Shown: piece by piece, positions 34,500 to 43,400 of the stretch
Numbering within the stretch: the stretch's first letter is position 1
Layout: every line of letters starts with the position of its first letter
DNA from: Endozoicomonas numazuensis
Lineage (GTDB): Bacteria; Pseudomonadota; Gammaproteobacteria; Pseudomonadales; Endozoicomonadaceae
Direction: 5' to 3'
Assembly: GCF_000722635.1 (NCBI RefSeq)
Contig: NZ_JOKH01000001.1
Span: 289,845-353,844, forward strand
Length of the DNA stretch: 64,000 nucleotides
Position numbers and translations under genes: made by a program
The notes under the pieces: model-generated
What the model was told of the DNA's origin: nothing
What the model saw: the letters and a program-made list of their open reading frames with translations, nothing else
Database searches by the model: none

Positions 34500-34991
34500 G
34501 TAATAACACCTACCAGCATTCAAATATTAGTAGTAATATGTCGTTTAAAAGCAGGATGCTGATATCACGCCATGGAGCCAGGCCCGACTGTTTAAAAAAC
34601 AGTCAAACTCTCAGGCGGTAGCGTGCCAGAATCTATAGCCTGCAGTCTTAGATACTCCTGCCGAAATGAGAGTACCAACCATTTTATGTAGAAATCAGGC
34701 CACCTCTTCTATCTCAAAACTCTCTGAGAACACATCAATCCATCCCGGAAAAAGAGTTGGCAAAAAAGCACTCTGTTTACCTGTAAACAATCTATCGCCC
34801 TATCAATGATCTCTCGGTTTCAGAGAATCCAGTTCATGATGAAGCCAGAATTGGCTACAGATTATCAGAAGGCTTTAAGCTTTCGCCTATTTAGCCTCAT
34901 CAAAAGTGGTGGTCTGATTTGACATAAGAAAAAGATAACCAACAGACAAAATAAAAAGATTTAACAATTATTCAAGCAAGGCTACAAACAA
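34500..34991. other. 492-bp intergenic region with a layered palindrome
   Basis: No gene is supported here. At 34551-34643 three nested stems are visible: GCAGG/CCTGC (outer), CACGC/GCGTG (middle) and GACTGTTT/AAACAGTC (inner, 34586-34604). The internal gaps on both sides are similar (10 vs 13 and 15 vs 16 nt). It could be a structured RNA, a terminator for the Nudix gene or another repeat. The rest is AT-rich and unremarkable. Confidence 0.45.
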
Positions 34992-35303
34992 ATGAAAATA
35001 ATACGAGGTAAACAATTCAGACCCAACAGGTCTTGGGACGCAATGGATATAGCAAACATGAAGGGGGTAACAACGCGTTTACACTGGACTGATACTCCCT
35101 ACAAGTGGCATATCAATGATGGGGAAGAAGTATTTGTAGTCATTGATGGCGAAGTTGAGATGAAGTACAAAGAAAATAATCTTGAGAAGAGTACCATTCT
35201 ATATCCTGGCGATATTTTCTTTGCCTCAAAAGGCACTGAACACGTTGCACACCCCTCTACTCCTTCAAGAGTATTGGTGATTGAGCATGAAGGTAGTCTA
35301 TAG
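34992..35303 (+). CDS. Cupin-domain protein
   Basis: The 103-aa single-domain cupin has motif 1 as YKWHINDGEEVFVVIDGEVE (His, Glu) and motif 2 as LYPGDIFFASKGTEHVAHPS (closing His). These give the metal-binding jelly-roll core. The usual first His of motif 1 is present once (WH) while the expected H-x-H pair is reduced, so the metal set may differ. Substrate unknown. The gene is more AT-rich than its neighbours and stands after a long intergenic gap, which may point to later acquisition. AAGG lies 9 nt before the ATG. Confidence 0.8.
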   Translation: MKIIRGKQFRPNRSWDAMDIANMKGVTTRLHWTDTPYKWHINDGEEVFVVIDGEVEMKYKENNLEKSTILYPGDIFFASKGTEHVAHPSTPSRVLVIEHEGSL

Positions 35304-35400
35304 AACTGCCATTTATACCATGCCACAATTAGTTAGTTGCTGTTCCCAGCTCTTCTCATTCGTCCATGAAAGCATTTGCTCAGAAAAGAAACTAAACACA

Positions 35401-35883
35401 ATGAAAACAATAAAAAAGACACTTCTCTCCTTATCCCTGGCCTGTGCAACTCTGGCTGCCAATGCTGAATCACCTGTAGCGATCACCCAGGAGAACCTGG
35501 TGGGTATCTGGGCATGTGAGGCTTCTGTAGCTATGGAACAGGGGAAAATGCATTACATCAGCACTGAGAAATACCTGAAGGATGGCCGCTCGAAAAGTGA
35601 AGGTTCAATGAAGCTGAGCTTTGGTAACCTCAATATACCGGATCTTGAATACACCATTACCGGAGCAGGTACCTGGAAACTCGATGGTTCAAAATTGACA
35701 GAGACAGTCACCGAACTGGACATTAAAAACCTGACCGATCCCCAGTTCGATCAGTTCATCAACCTTAAAGACATGATTCCCATGAATGTCCCGGAAACGT
35801 CACTGATCACCAAGCTGACTCAAAGTACCATTGCCATCAAGGCTGGAGACAGCGAGGAAGTCCTCGAGTGCAAACGTAGCTGA
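35401..35883 (+). CDS. Small secreted protein, lipocalin-like by pattern
   Basis: The 160-aa precursor starts at ATG 35401 with signal peptide TLLSLSLACATLAANAES. The mature 139 residues open with LVGIWACEASVAMEQGKM and continue as successive amphipathic strands (GAGTWKLDGSKLTETVTE, STIAIKAGDSEEVLECKRS). The GIW...W pattern and the two Cys (one early, one at the end) suggest a small barrel like lipocalin-type or DUF4488-like proteins, but I cannot assign a family. A frame extending back to 35281 overlaps the cupin gene and is not used. A strong hairpin follows the stop. Confidence 0.65.
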   Translation: MKTIKKTLLSLSLACATLAANAESPVAITQENLVGIWACEASVAMEQGKMHYISTEKYLKDGRSKSEGSMKLSFGNLNIPDLEYTITGAGTWKLDGSKLTETVTELDIKNLTDPQFDQFINLKDMIPMNVPETSLITKLTQSTIAIKAGDSEEVLECKRS

Positions 35884-35897
35884 ACCTTTCTTCATAA

Positions 35898-35927
35898 AGA
35901 GCAGGAAAACCGGGTATTTCCTGCTCT
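35898..35927 (+). terminator. Strong hairpin between secreted protein and GNAT
   Basis: An 11-bp perfect stem AGAGCAGGAAA / TTTCCTGCTCT encloses an 8-nt loop. It begins 15 bp after the stop codon. No T-run follows the 3' arm, so it may act as a transcript-end stabiliser or a weak terminator. Confidence 0.55.
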
Positions 35928-35949
35928 CAGAACAATAAGAACTTTTACC

Positions 35950-36411
35950 ATGTCTGATAAACAACGGATTATAGAACCGGTCAGCCCAGGGGATTTTGAT
36001 GAAATAGTGTCTCTGGTGAGAAACACCTCAGAGCAAGATATTTTCCCCCTGTTTTCCGATGAAGGCAGAGAGACTTTCAGCAATACTATCCTCAAGGATA
36101 CCCGGACTATTTTTAACACTGATCGTTTCTATACGGTCAAAGCCATTGAAGAGAACCGAATTATTGGTGTTGCGGCACTCAGAGACAAAAACTACATGAC
36201 CACGCTTTTTGTGGATAAAAGCAGCCAGAACAAGGGGATTGGTAAGATCTTATTGAATCACCTGCTGGAACATATAGAAGGAGATAGCCTGTCGCTGCGC
36301 GCCTCGATCAATGCAGTCGGTTTTTATCAGCACCAGGGGTTTAAGACCACCGGACCAGAAGGTAATGTGAAAGGTGTCCGATTCATGCCCATGACGTATT
36401 TTAAACATTGA
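35950..36411 (+). CDS. GNAT-family N-acetyltransferase
   Basis: The 153-aa protein transfers acetyl from acetyl-CoA to an amine. The acetyl-CoA-binding loop is LFVDKSSQNKGIGKILLNHL (QNKGIG, motif A), preceded by ENRIIGVAALRDKNYMTTL and followed by LRASINAVGFYQHQGFKTTG (motif B). Substrate unknown. It is 13 bp upstream of the P-loop gene and likely in one transcript with it and the cyclotransferase-like gene. Confidence 0.87.
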   Translation: MSDKQRIIEPVSPGDFDEIVSLVRNTSEQDIFPLFSDEGRETFSNTILKDTRTIFNTDRFYTVKAIEENRIIGVAALRDKNYMTTLFVDKSSQNKGIGKILLNHLLEHIEGDSLSLRASINAVGFYQHQGFKTTGPEGNVKGVRFMPMTYFKH

Positions 36412-36423
36412 TTCTTGAGACTT

Positions 36424-36939
36424 ATGCAGAAAGATCGTCACAAACTGGCTCATATTAACCCCGACCATTATCTTCAGACTGAACAGGGTCGGTTCTGGAC
36501 ACCAGAACGCAGCCAGAAAGCGTGGGAACAAGCTTACTCTGATTTTGAAAAGGTTCTCTCTGATCAAAATGGCAATGCCATTGTTTATATTGTTTTCGGG
36601 GTTCAGGGGGGCGGCAAAACCACTTGGATCAACAGACATAAACCCCATCTGCCCTGTGTCTACTTTGATGCGGCATTACCTGCCAGAAAACATCGAATCC
36701 GTGCCCTCTCTGTAGCCCGTTTACATGCGGAATATATTGTCGCCGTCTGGATTAAGACACCACTGGAGCATGCCTTGAATCACAATAGCCAACGCCAGGT
36801 TGATGAAATGGTACCAGAGCATGCTCTCAGGAGCGTATACGAGCAACTCGACCCCCCTACTCTGTCAGAAGGCTTCGACAAAATAATGATTATTGAACCC
36901 GGTGACTTCCCAGTGGCTCAGAGTAAAGATGCTTTATGA
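36424..36939 (+). CDS. P-loop NTPase/kinase-like protein
   Basis: This small ATPase of about 171 aa has Walker A GVQGGGKTT near residue 60, preceded by a beta strand (AIVYIVF). Downstream elements (FDAALPARKHR, EYIVAVWIKTPLEHALNHN) resemble the AAA_33 / zeta-toxin-like small-molecule kinase group, where the VWIKTP strand lies opposite the P-loop. A phosphoryl-transfer role is likely but the target is unknown; zeta-toxin membership is not proven. The stop codon overlaps the next start (ATGA at 36936), giving translational coupling. An upstream TTG start (36415) is less likely than ATG 36424. Confidence 0.72.
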   Translation: MQKDRHKLAHINPDHYLQTEQGRFWTPERSQKAWEQAYSDFEKVLSDQNGNAIVYIVFGVQGGGKTTWINRHKPHLPCVYFDAALPARKHRIRALSVARLHAEYIVAVWIKTPLEHALNHNSQRQVDEMVPEHALRSVYEQLDPPTLSEGFDKIMIIEPGDFPVAQSKDAL

Positions 36940-37433
36940 ATTATTTTGCCTACGGCTCAAATATGTCACTGGCCCGTCTGAAAAACAGGGTACCTTCTGC
37001 TCAACGGCTTGGCATTTTCTATCTGGAAGCTCATGACCTGCGTTTTCACAAAGCCAGTAAAGATGGCTCTGCCAAATGCGACGCCTTCTATACCGGCGAT
37101 GACTGTCGTATTTATGGCTGCCTGTTTGATATTGCCGAGGAAGAAAAGGCTTTGCTTGATCAGTACGAAGGGCTTGGCATTGGCTACGCAGAAAAACAGG
37201 TTCAGCTGCTCAACGATAAGCAAGAATCCATACCTGCCTTCACCTATTGTGCGTTGCTGGTCAATGAGTTATTGCTCCCCTATGACTGGTATTTGCAACA
37301 TGTACTGGTAGGCGCTAAGGAAGCTCAGTTGCCTGAAAGTTATATTTGTCGCTTAGAAAGCATCAATACCTGGGAAGATCCGTTGGCAGAGAGAGCTCAA
37401 AAAGAACGAGCCATTCACAGACAGCCTTCCTGA
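36936..37433 (+). CDS. Gamma-glutamylcyclotransferase-like (GGCT/AIG2) protein
   Basis: The 165-aa GGCT fold opens with the diagnostic MNYFAYGSNMS loop. CRIYGCLFDIAEEEKALLDQ and YEGLGIGY follow, where the Glu in DQYEGLG is the expected catalytic acid. The family cyclises gamma-glutamyl groups to 5-oxoproline or acts on related isopeptides. It overlaps the P-loop gene by 4 bp (ATGA), so the two products are made together, a pairing I do not recognise from a known pathway. A TonB-C-terminal lipoprotein starts 24 bp after the stop. Confidence 0.82.
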   Translation: MNYFAYGSNMSLARLKNRVPSAQRLGIFYLEAHDLRFHKASKDGSAKCDAFYTGDDCRIYGCLFDIAEEEKALLDQYEGLGIGYAEKQVQLLNDKQESIPAFTYCALLVNELLLPYDWYLQHVLVGAKEAQLPESYICRLESINTWEDPLAERAQKERAIHRQPS

Positions 37434-37457
37434 ATTCTTCGTAGAATAGAGGGATTC

Positions 37458-37874
37458 ATGGCTGGAATAATAAAAATAATGAAACAGATACTTGTCCCTG
37501 CCTTTATATTACTAACGGGTTGCACAACAACCCCATCCATTCAAAAGTCGGTTGACTGCAGCAGCCTCAGGCCTTTCACTCTCAGTGATTATGCCCGTTC
37601 GCTGGCCAGCGCTGATATTGAAAACCTGCCGATGCCAAAGCACCTTTATACCCCTGAATACCCAAAATCATTGTTAAATACTGGAGTAGAAGGCAAGGCA
37701 ACGGTTCAGTACGAAGTACTCGAAACAGGACAGGTCCGAAATATTCAGGTGGTATCTTCATCTGACCAACAATTTGGCCGCAGCTTTAAAAAGGCAGTCG
37801 CTTGCTGGAGCTTTGAACCTGCCCAGCAGACTTCAACATTACAGCAAACATTCACCTGGCAGATAGAAAGCTGA
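37458..37874 (+). CDS. Lipoprotein with TonB C-terminal domain
   Basis: The 138-aa precursor has a lipobox LLTGC near residue 22, so it is lipid-anchored. The mature part holds a TonB_C domain: PEYPKSLLNTGVEGKATVQY, VSSSDQQFGRSFKKAVACWS, FEPA. Unlike canonical TonB it lacks the N-terminal transmembrane anchor with the conserved His and the Pro-rich spacer, so it cannot connect to ExbB/ExbD in the usual way. Such short lipoproteins are uncharacterised. Start ATG 37458 follows AGAGGG with 5-nt spacing. Confidence 0.75.
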   Translation: MAGIIKIMKQILVPAFILLTGCTTTPSIQKSVDCSSLRPFTLSDYARSLASADIENLPMPKHLYTPEYPKSLLNTGVEGKATVQYEVLETGQVRNIQVVSSSDQQFGRSFKKAVACWSFEPAQQTSTLQQTFTWQIES

Positions 37875-37937
37875 GGCTGTCAAAGAATACTGGCAATGCA
37901 CTTTGGCAGGCTCAGTGCGCATGGCGCTTGGTTGCAC

Positions 37938-38100
37938 TAGTATCCTTAGGATTTGCCCCAAAATAACTTCCCGATTTTCACCCGGATTCCGTTCACCCTG
38001 AGCTTGTCGAAGGGTTATGGCTTTGGGCTTCGACAAGCTCAGCCCGAACGGATTTTGAGCAGATTTGAATAAGGAAATTATTTTGGGACTACTCCTTAGG
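37938..38100 (+). repeat. Palindromic repeat with GTCGAAGG core, copy 2
   Basis: The outer arms CCAAAATAACTTCC / GGAAATTATTTTGG and terminal CCTTAGG / CCTTAGG (self-complementary) enclose ACCCTGAGCTTGTCGAAGGG / GCTTCGACAAGCTCAGCCCG. Relative to copy 1, the core changes GCCTGTC/GACAGGC to GCTTGTC/GACAAGC in both arms, a compensatory change that keeps the hairpin. Confidence 0.85.
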
Positions 38101-38132
38101 CATCTTCTAAACTGGCTCTGGCAAAGTAAAAT

Positions 38133-38624
38133 ATGAATCCACTGGCTTTTATCGCAATCAGGTTATTCGCCCTTTATTTAATCGTAATAGGGCTAAAGTC
38201 TCTTCCTCTGATCCTTCACGCTGCATACTCATCTTCTGATAACGATCAACACTTGTTTCTGTACCTACAGATGCTCGACATTGTTATTTCGATTGGAGCG
38301 GGTCTGCTGGTCTGGAGTTTTTCCATGGCACTGGCGAAAATGCTTTACCCTTTTCAGAGTAACATTCAGTTTTCAGTCTCCACTGAGGAATTGCTAAGAG
38401 CCGCAATTTTTCTGATTGGTTTTTATTTTTTTGTTGTCGCTTTAAATGGATTCTATCTTGCTCTGGTCAACTATCTGGTAGTTCCTGAGCTTATGAGCAA
38501 TGGCAACCAGACCCACAACTTTATCTCACTGATCATTCAACTGTTGATCAGTATTGCAGTGATGCTGGGCTGTAATGGCATTCATAGCCTCTACCGGAAA
38601 ATCCAGAACTTTGGCCGACAGTAA
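38133..38624 (+). CDS. Small integral membrane protein
   Basis: The 163-aa protein has about four hydrophobic helices: LFALYLIVIGLKSLPLIL, MLDIVISIGAGLLVWSFSMA, AAIFLIGFYFFVVALNGFYL, FISLIIQLLISIAVMLGC. Loops are short and the C-terminus is basic (SLYRKIQNFGRQ), suggesting it is cytoplasmic. I recognise no family. It follows a palindromic repeat and is convergent with tldD; about 150 bp downstream hold no gene. Confidence 0.65.
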   Translation: MNPLAFIAIRLFALYLIVIGLKSLPLILHAAYSSSDNDQHLFLYLQMLDIVISIGAGLLVWSFSMALAKMLYPFQSNIQFSVSTEELLRAAIFLIGFYFFVVALNGFYLALVNYLVVPELMSNGNQTHNFISLIIQLLISIAVMLGCNGIHSLYRKIQNFGRQ

Positions 38625-38772
38625 TAGCGACCGCCAGGAGCCTTCAATAGCTGGAGGTGGGAGTGAGTAAACGCAGACTACAACGCAGCGTTTCGAAGAG
38701 CGATGAATAAACAGATATAAGTTGGGAGGGGTTGAAAGTAGCCACCTTAACGGTCACTACTTTCCGGAAGGA

Positions 38773-40212
38773 TCAGGCCGTTCCACCTACCGTGATTTCG
38801 TCAATCTTGAGTGTCGGCTGACCTACGCCAACAGGCACAGACTGGCCGTCTTTTCCACAAACGCCAATACCTGGATCCAGCTCCAGATCATTGCCTACCA
38901 TAGAGACCTGATTCATAACATCGGGTCCGTTGCCAATCAGGGTGGCACCTTTAACCGGAGTGGTTACCTTACCGTTCTCTATCAGGTAAGCCTCACTGGT
39001 CGAGAATACAAACTTGCCAGAAGTAATATCGACCTGACCACCGCCCATGTTGGTGACATAGATACCCTTATCTACACTGGCAATAATCTCACCCGGATCA
39101 CTCTTGCCAGCCAACATGTAGGTATTGGTCATTCGTGGCATTGGCAGGTGAGAATAGGATTCACGACGGCCATTACCTGTTGGTGCAACGCCCATCAGGC
39201 GGGCATTATGCTTGTCCTGCATGTAACCTTTCAAAATGCCATTTTCAATCAAAACTGTTGATTCGGTTGGCACACCTTCGTCGTCCATATTCAGAGAGCC
39301 TCTTCGGCCTGTCAGCGTACCATCATCAACAATGGTGCACAGTGGCGAAGCGACTCTTTCACCGATACGTCCAGCATAGGAAGAACTGCCTTTTCGGTTA
39401 AAGTCTCCTTCCAGGCCGTGTCCTACCGCTTCATGCAACAGCACACCAGACCATCCTGGAGCCAATACCACCGGCATAGCTCCAGCCGGAGCCGCAACTG
39501 CCTCCAGATTAACCAGAGCCTGTCGCACCGCTTCCCGGGCGTAACTCAATCCTTTGCCATTCTCGATAAACTGCAGATAATCACCACGACCACCGCCACC
39601 GGCAGAACCACGCTCAATACGGCCATCTTTTTCGGCAATAACACTGACACTCATACGCACCAATGGTCGAATATCTGCCGCCAGCGTCCCATCCGAAGCT
39701 GCAACCAGCACTACTTCATGAACGCCTGCCAGGCTGACATTGACCTGTTTAACCCGTGAATCTGTTTTTCTGGCTTCCTGATCCACTGCCTTGAGCAGAG
39801 CCACTTTATCTTCACGGCTCATGGAGTCCAGAGGGTTATCCGTACCGTATAGCGCCAGTGGCTGACTTCGATTCCAGGCTTGAATCTGATGTTCCTGTCC
39901 CAGACGGGCAATGCTGCGAGCAGCACCAGCGGCCTGTTCCAGCGCAGGTAAGATAATTTCATTGGAATAGGCAAAGCCGGTTTTTTCACCACTCATTGCC
40001 CGTACACCGACTCCCCGGTCTACATTGAAACTGCCTTCCTTGATAATGCTGTCTTCCAACGCCCAAGCTTCATGGCGCGTGGATTGAAAATAGAGATCCG
40101 CTGCATCCACCGAATGTCCGAGGATACTGTCCAGCACTCTGCCCAGCTCGTTGTCACCGATATTTGCCGGCGCCAGCAAATGATGTCGCGCCTGTGTAAG
40201 AATGTCGGTCAT
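38773..40212 (-). CDS. tldD: Metalloprotease TldD
   Basis: This is one half of the TldD/TldE zinc protease, which in E. coli degrades CcdA and matures microcins from unfolded peptides. The zinc site is [18 protein letters not shown] (HExxxH, about residue 260). Flanking conserved parts are [33 protein letters not shown] and [17 protein letters not shown]. At 479 aa it is full length. It follows yhdP on the same strand, the order known from E. coli, and a MITE remnant lies between them. tldE/pmbA is not in the window. Confidence 0.94.
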   Translation of the reverse strand: MTDILTQARHHLLAPANIGDNELGRVLDSILGHSVDAADLYFQSTRHEAWALEDSIIKEGSFNVDRGVGVRAMSGEKTGFAYSNEIILPALEQAAGAARSIARLGQEHQIQAWNRSQPLALYGTDNPLDSMSREDKVALLKAVDQEARKTDSRVKQVNVSLAGVHEVVLVAASDGTLAADIRPLVRMSVSVIAEKDGRIERGSAGGGGRGDYLQFIENGKGLSYAREAVRQALVNLEAVAAPAGAMPVVLAPGWSGVLLHEAVGHGLEGDFNRKGSSSYAGRIGERVASPLCTIVDDGTLTGRRGSLNMDDEGVPTESTVLIENGILKGYMQDKHNARLMGVAPTGNGRRESYSHLPMPRMTNTYMLAGKSDPGEIIASVDKGIYVTNMGGGQVDITSGKFVFSTSEAYLIENGKVTTPVKGATLIGNGPDVMNQVSMVGNDLELDPGIGVCGKDGQSVPVGVGQPTLKIDEITVGGTA

Positions 40213-40275
40213 ATATTATTCAGGCCCTTGCTATTATCCACAGTCTTCATCTTATAAAGATTTTCAGACTTACAT

Positions 40276-40314
40276 CTAGGAGGCCGACCTGTCTACTCTC
40301 GGTCAGGCTTCTGG
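40276..40314 (-). repeat. MITE remnant, internally deleted
   Basis: A 39-bp sequence consists of the left terminus CTAGGAGG joined to the right end (CCGACCTGTCTACTCTCGGT then CAGGCTTCTGG). It matches the end of the 168-bp element at 44355-44522 with the centre missing. It sits between yhdP and tldD. Confidence 0.75.
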
Positions 40315-40409
40315 GGTATGACAGCCAGACTATTCCATAGACTTTCAAATGGCTGCCATCTTTATAGAATTGTCACACCTCTGAACAGAAAAAGCATGCC
40401 TATTTTTCT

Positions 40410-43400
40410 TCATGGCTTTTTCCGCTTGGGAATTTCCGTCTGATCCGGCTTTCGGGCTTTACTTGAGAACAGCTGATCAAGAGTGACTTCCGGATTATCG
40501 AATGAGCCCTTGATCCGGTAGCGAATACTGGCTAACTGATCAACCTGCTTACCTACCAGCATATCCGCCAAATAAATCAAACCAGCAACCTGCGGGGCCG
40601 TACCCAGTAATACACTGAGAATTGGCAAATTAGACGATACCGGAAGTGTAACAACCAGACTCATATCCATCTTTTCACTGACTGTATCCACATGGCCATC
40701 GAGCTTGAAGTCTGACGACGGACCGGATATTTCCAATGGTTGATCAAAGGTAATTATCCCTTCATCAAATCGCACGACCCCATCAAGACGGTCAAAGCTG
40801 ATGCCTTTTTTGTAGAGATCAGAGAAGTCGAGCCGCAAACGCCGTGTCAGTGCTTCCATATTCAGAATACCGAATAACTTAAGGGCTCCAGCTCCCCCCT
40901 CAAGTTTCTGTAAAGTACCACTTTCCAGCTTGAGACGAATGCTTCCCGTCAGCGACCCCATATTGATATCCAGTGGCGATCCATCCCATGCCAGCACACC
41001 TTCAACCGTTGTTTTCTTCGCAGAGACGAAGGGAGAAACACCCAACGCTTCTTGCAGAGCCTGAATACCGGACCCCGTCAGACGCTCATTAAACGAAGTC
41101 CGGTGCTGACCATTTATGTAGGTCCAATCCAGATCTCCGGACAACCCCATCTTTTCAAGATCGACTTTCAGGTTCTCTATACGCTTGCCGTTGGGAAAAG
41201 GCCTTAAACCAAAAGAAACAGAACCCAGACTTCTGTCACCCAGCTTCAGTGATTCGATAAAAATATCAGCATTGGGCAATTCGGCAGGTATTATATGCTT
41301 GAGCACATCCTCACGGGGTTCAATAACTTGCTCATCGACCTGACTTCCAGAGAAATACAGTTTCTTCAGATTAAGCTGATAAGGCTGCTGACCCTTAGGG
41401 ATCATTAAACTGCCATCAACTTTGTCACTGCTTACCGCCAGAAGTGTACCTTTCGGTTCATGCGACAGATTAAAAACCAGATCATTCAATATCTCTTTTT
41501 CGAAGAGTAACTGATCAACTTTCAATTGCTGAACTTCAACCTGACGTACCAGAGTCTTTTCTGTTTCATCACCCGGCTGGCCTTCAAACTGTTGCTTCCA
41601 TGGTGTCAAATCCAGTTCGGGAATTTGTCCGGAAACCACAATCTGGCCTGACTTCATCTCTGGAAGCGAGCCCTCACTTCCAAGAAGAACGACAGCAGAC
41701 TCATACTTAAACCCTTCTCCAAACCGGATTCTTGCCTGACCGGTTCCTGCCAGAAGAATATCCAGCTCGTCATGATTTGCGTATTGATTAAAACGCAGCT
41801 CAAAAGGTGCTGTCTGATTCTCCGCAATTTTCAAGGGAGCCGGTAACTCAACTTCCATCCCTTGCAGGTTACTGGTGACTTTCAGCTGAACATCGGCAGG
41901 CTTCTCACCAAGAATCAACTCGCCCTTGTACTGGCTGGCACCTTCCAGAAAGCTCAAAGCGTCCAACTGCAACCATTGCTGAAGTGCTTCAGAAGAGGCT
42001 ACCCCCTCCCAATTGAAATAAACTTTTGGTTGCGTTTTATCCGTCACATCTGTGTAAATACTGGCCTCAACAGACTCGCCCAGAAACCTTCCTTTCACTT
42101 TTTCTGCAGACAATCCTGTTTCAGTACTGAAATTCAGGTCACCCTGAATGTCTTCAATCTGAATGTCTGCAGCATCAATTCCGAAATAAGCACCGGACGT
42201 TTCAATACTGACGTCGACTGACGTATCCAACGCATGCTCCAGAGGAATCGACAGCTGGATACTGCCATCCAGGTCTCCCCTTAACGTCCATTTCTTTGCC
42301 TCTCCCTTGAGCTCCTGATCTATAGGGGTTTCAGTCAATAGCTTCTCAAGGTCCTGACCGGTAGCAGACACCTGACCATAGATTTTCAGATCGAGATCTT
42401 CATCTTTTCCCAATGCCAGAATGGCTTCGACATTACTGAGCTTTGCATTCAATGATCTGGCCGACTCAATATCAATTTTGATATTGTCATTATCTACCCA
42501 TATCTGACCCTGAGCGTCATACACTTCAGGCCAATCGGAGTGATAATCGAGCCTGGCTTTATCTACATCGAAGTAGAGCCCCCACTTCACGTCATCAGGA
42601 TCGTCAGTCTCTTCCAATGACCCGTCGTAGGTAAAGCGCCCTTCATTGACGACCGCCCCTTTAATACTGGTATCCAGCCACTCGACCAGCTCCTTTGACA
42701 GAGTAGGTAGCTTACTGGGCAGATATTTCGAAGCGTAGCGGGCATCTCCATTTTTCATGCCTACATTCAGATCCATGACAATGGGTTGCTTTCCATCCAG
42801 TGGAATATCCAGCCTCAGGTTACCACTGAGGTCACCTTCAGGGGCTTTAACCGTGATATCATTACTGCTTAATTGATAGAGGTTTTCCTTGTCGAGTACG
42901 TCCCAGCTGAGTCTCGCCTTAGCTTTGTCGAAGTGCCAGACATCTCTGAACAACTTGGTCAGCCCGAGGTTGAAGTTTTCGGTGTCCAGATCAAAATGTC
43001 CGCTGAGCGTACCCATTTCCAATCGACCATTGACGTTGGAGGCAGACGGAGCACCTTCCCAGGCATCCACAGATACTGCATTCAATTTTGCAGAAAGATC
43101 CAACTGCTCCCGCAATGGTTTCCGGGGATAAAAACGGGCAGAAAGCTCATTCAGCTCTCCCGCCGGATTGAGAATAGTGAACAGCTCATCCGCCAGTTCT
43201 GGCATCAGTTGAGTACTGACCAGAAAAGCTTTGAGTGCCGCCAGATCAATAGAATCAACAGACGTCGTATAAAACGGCTCGTTGCCCCGGGTGCTATGCA
43301 ATTTAACGTTCAAGTCGAAAGCATGCTCTCCGGACGTTAATCGCAAATCTTGCAGCCCAAGCTTCCACTCAGTACTCCCAATAAGATAATCACTGCTCAG

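Noticed and set aside
36424-37433. Confident zeta-toxin/antitoxin call for the P-loop pair
   Set aside because: Only the Walker A and one strand support the kinase group, and the GGCT-like partner is not a known antitoxin family, so only a cautious description is given.
38722-39261. 179-aa plus-strand frame across the 3' end of tldD
   Set aside because: It is the complement of tldD coding sequence and has no independent support.
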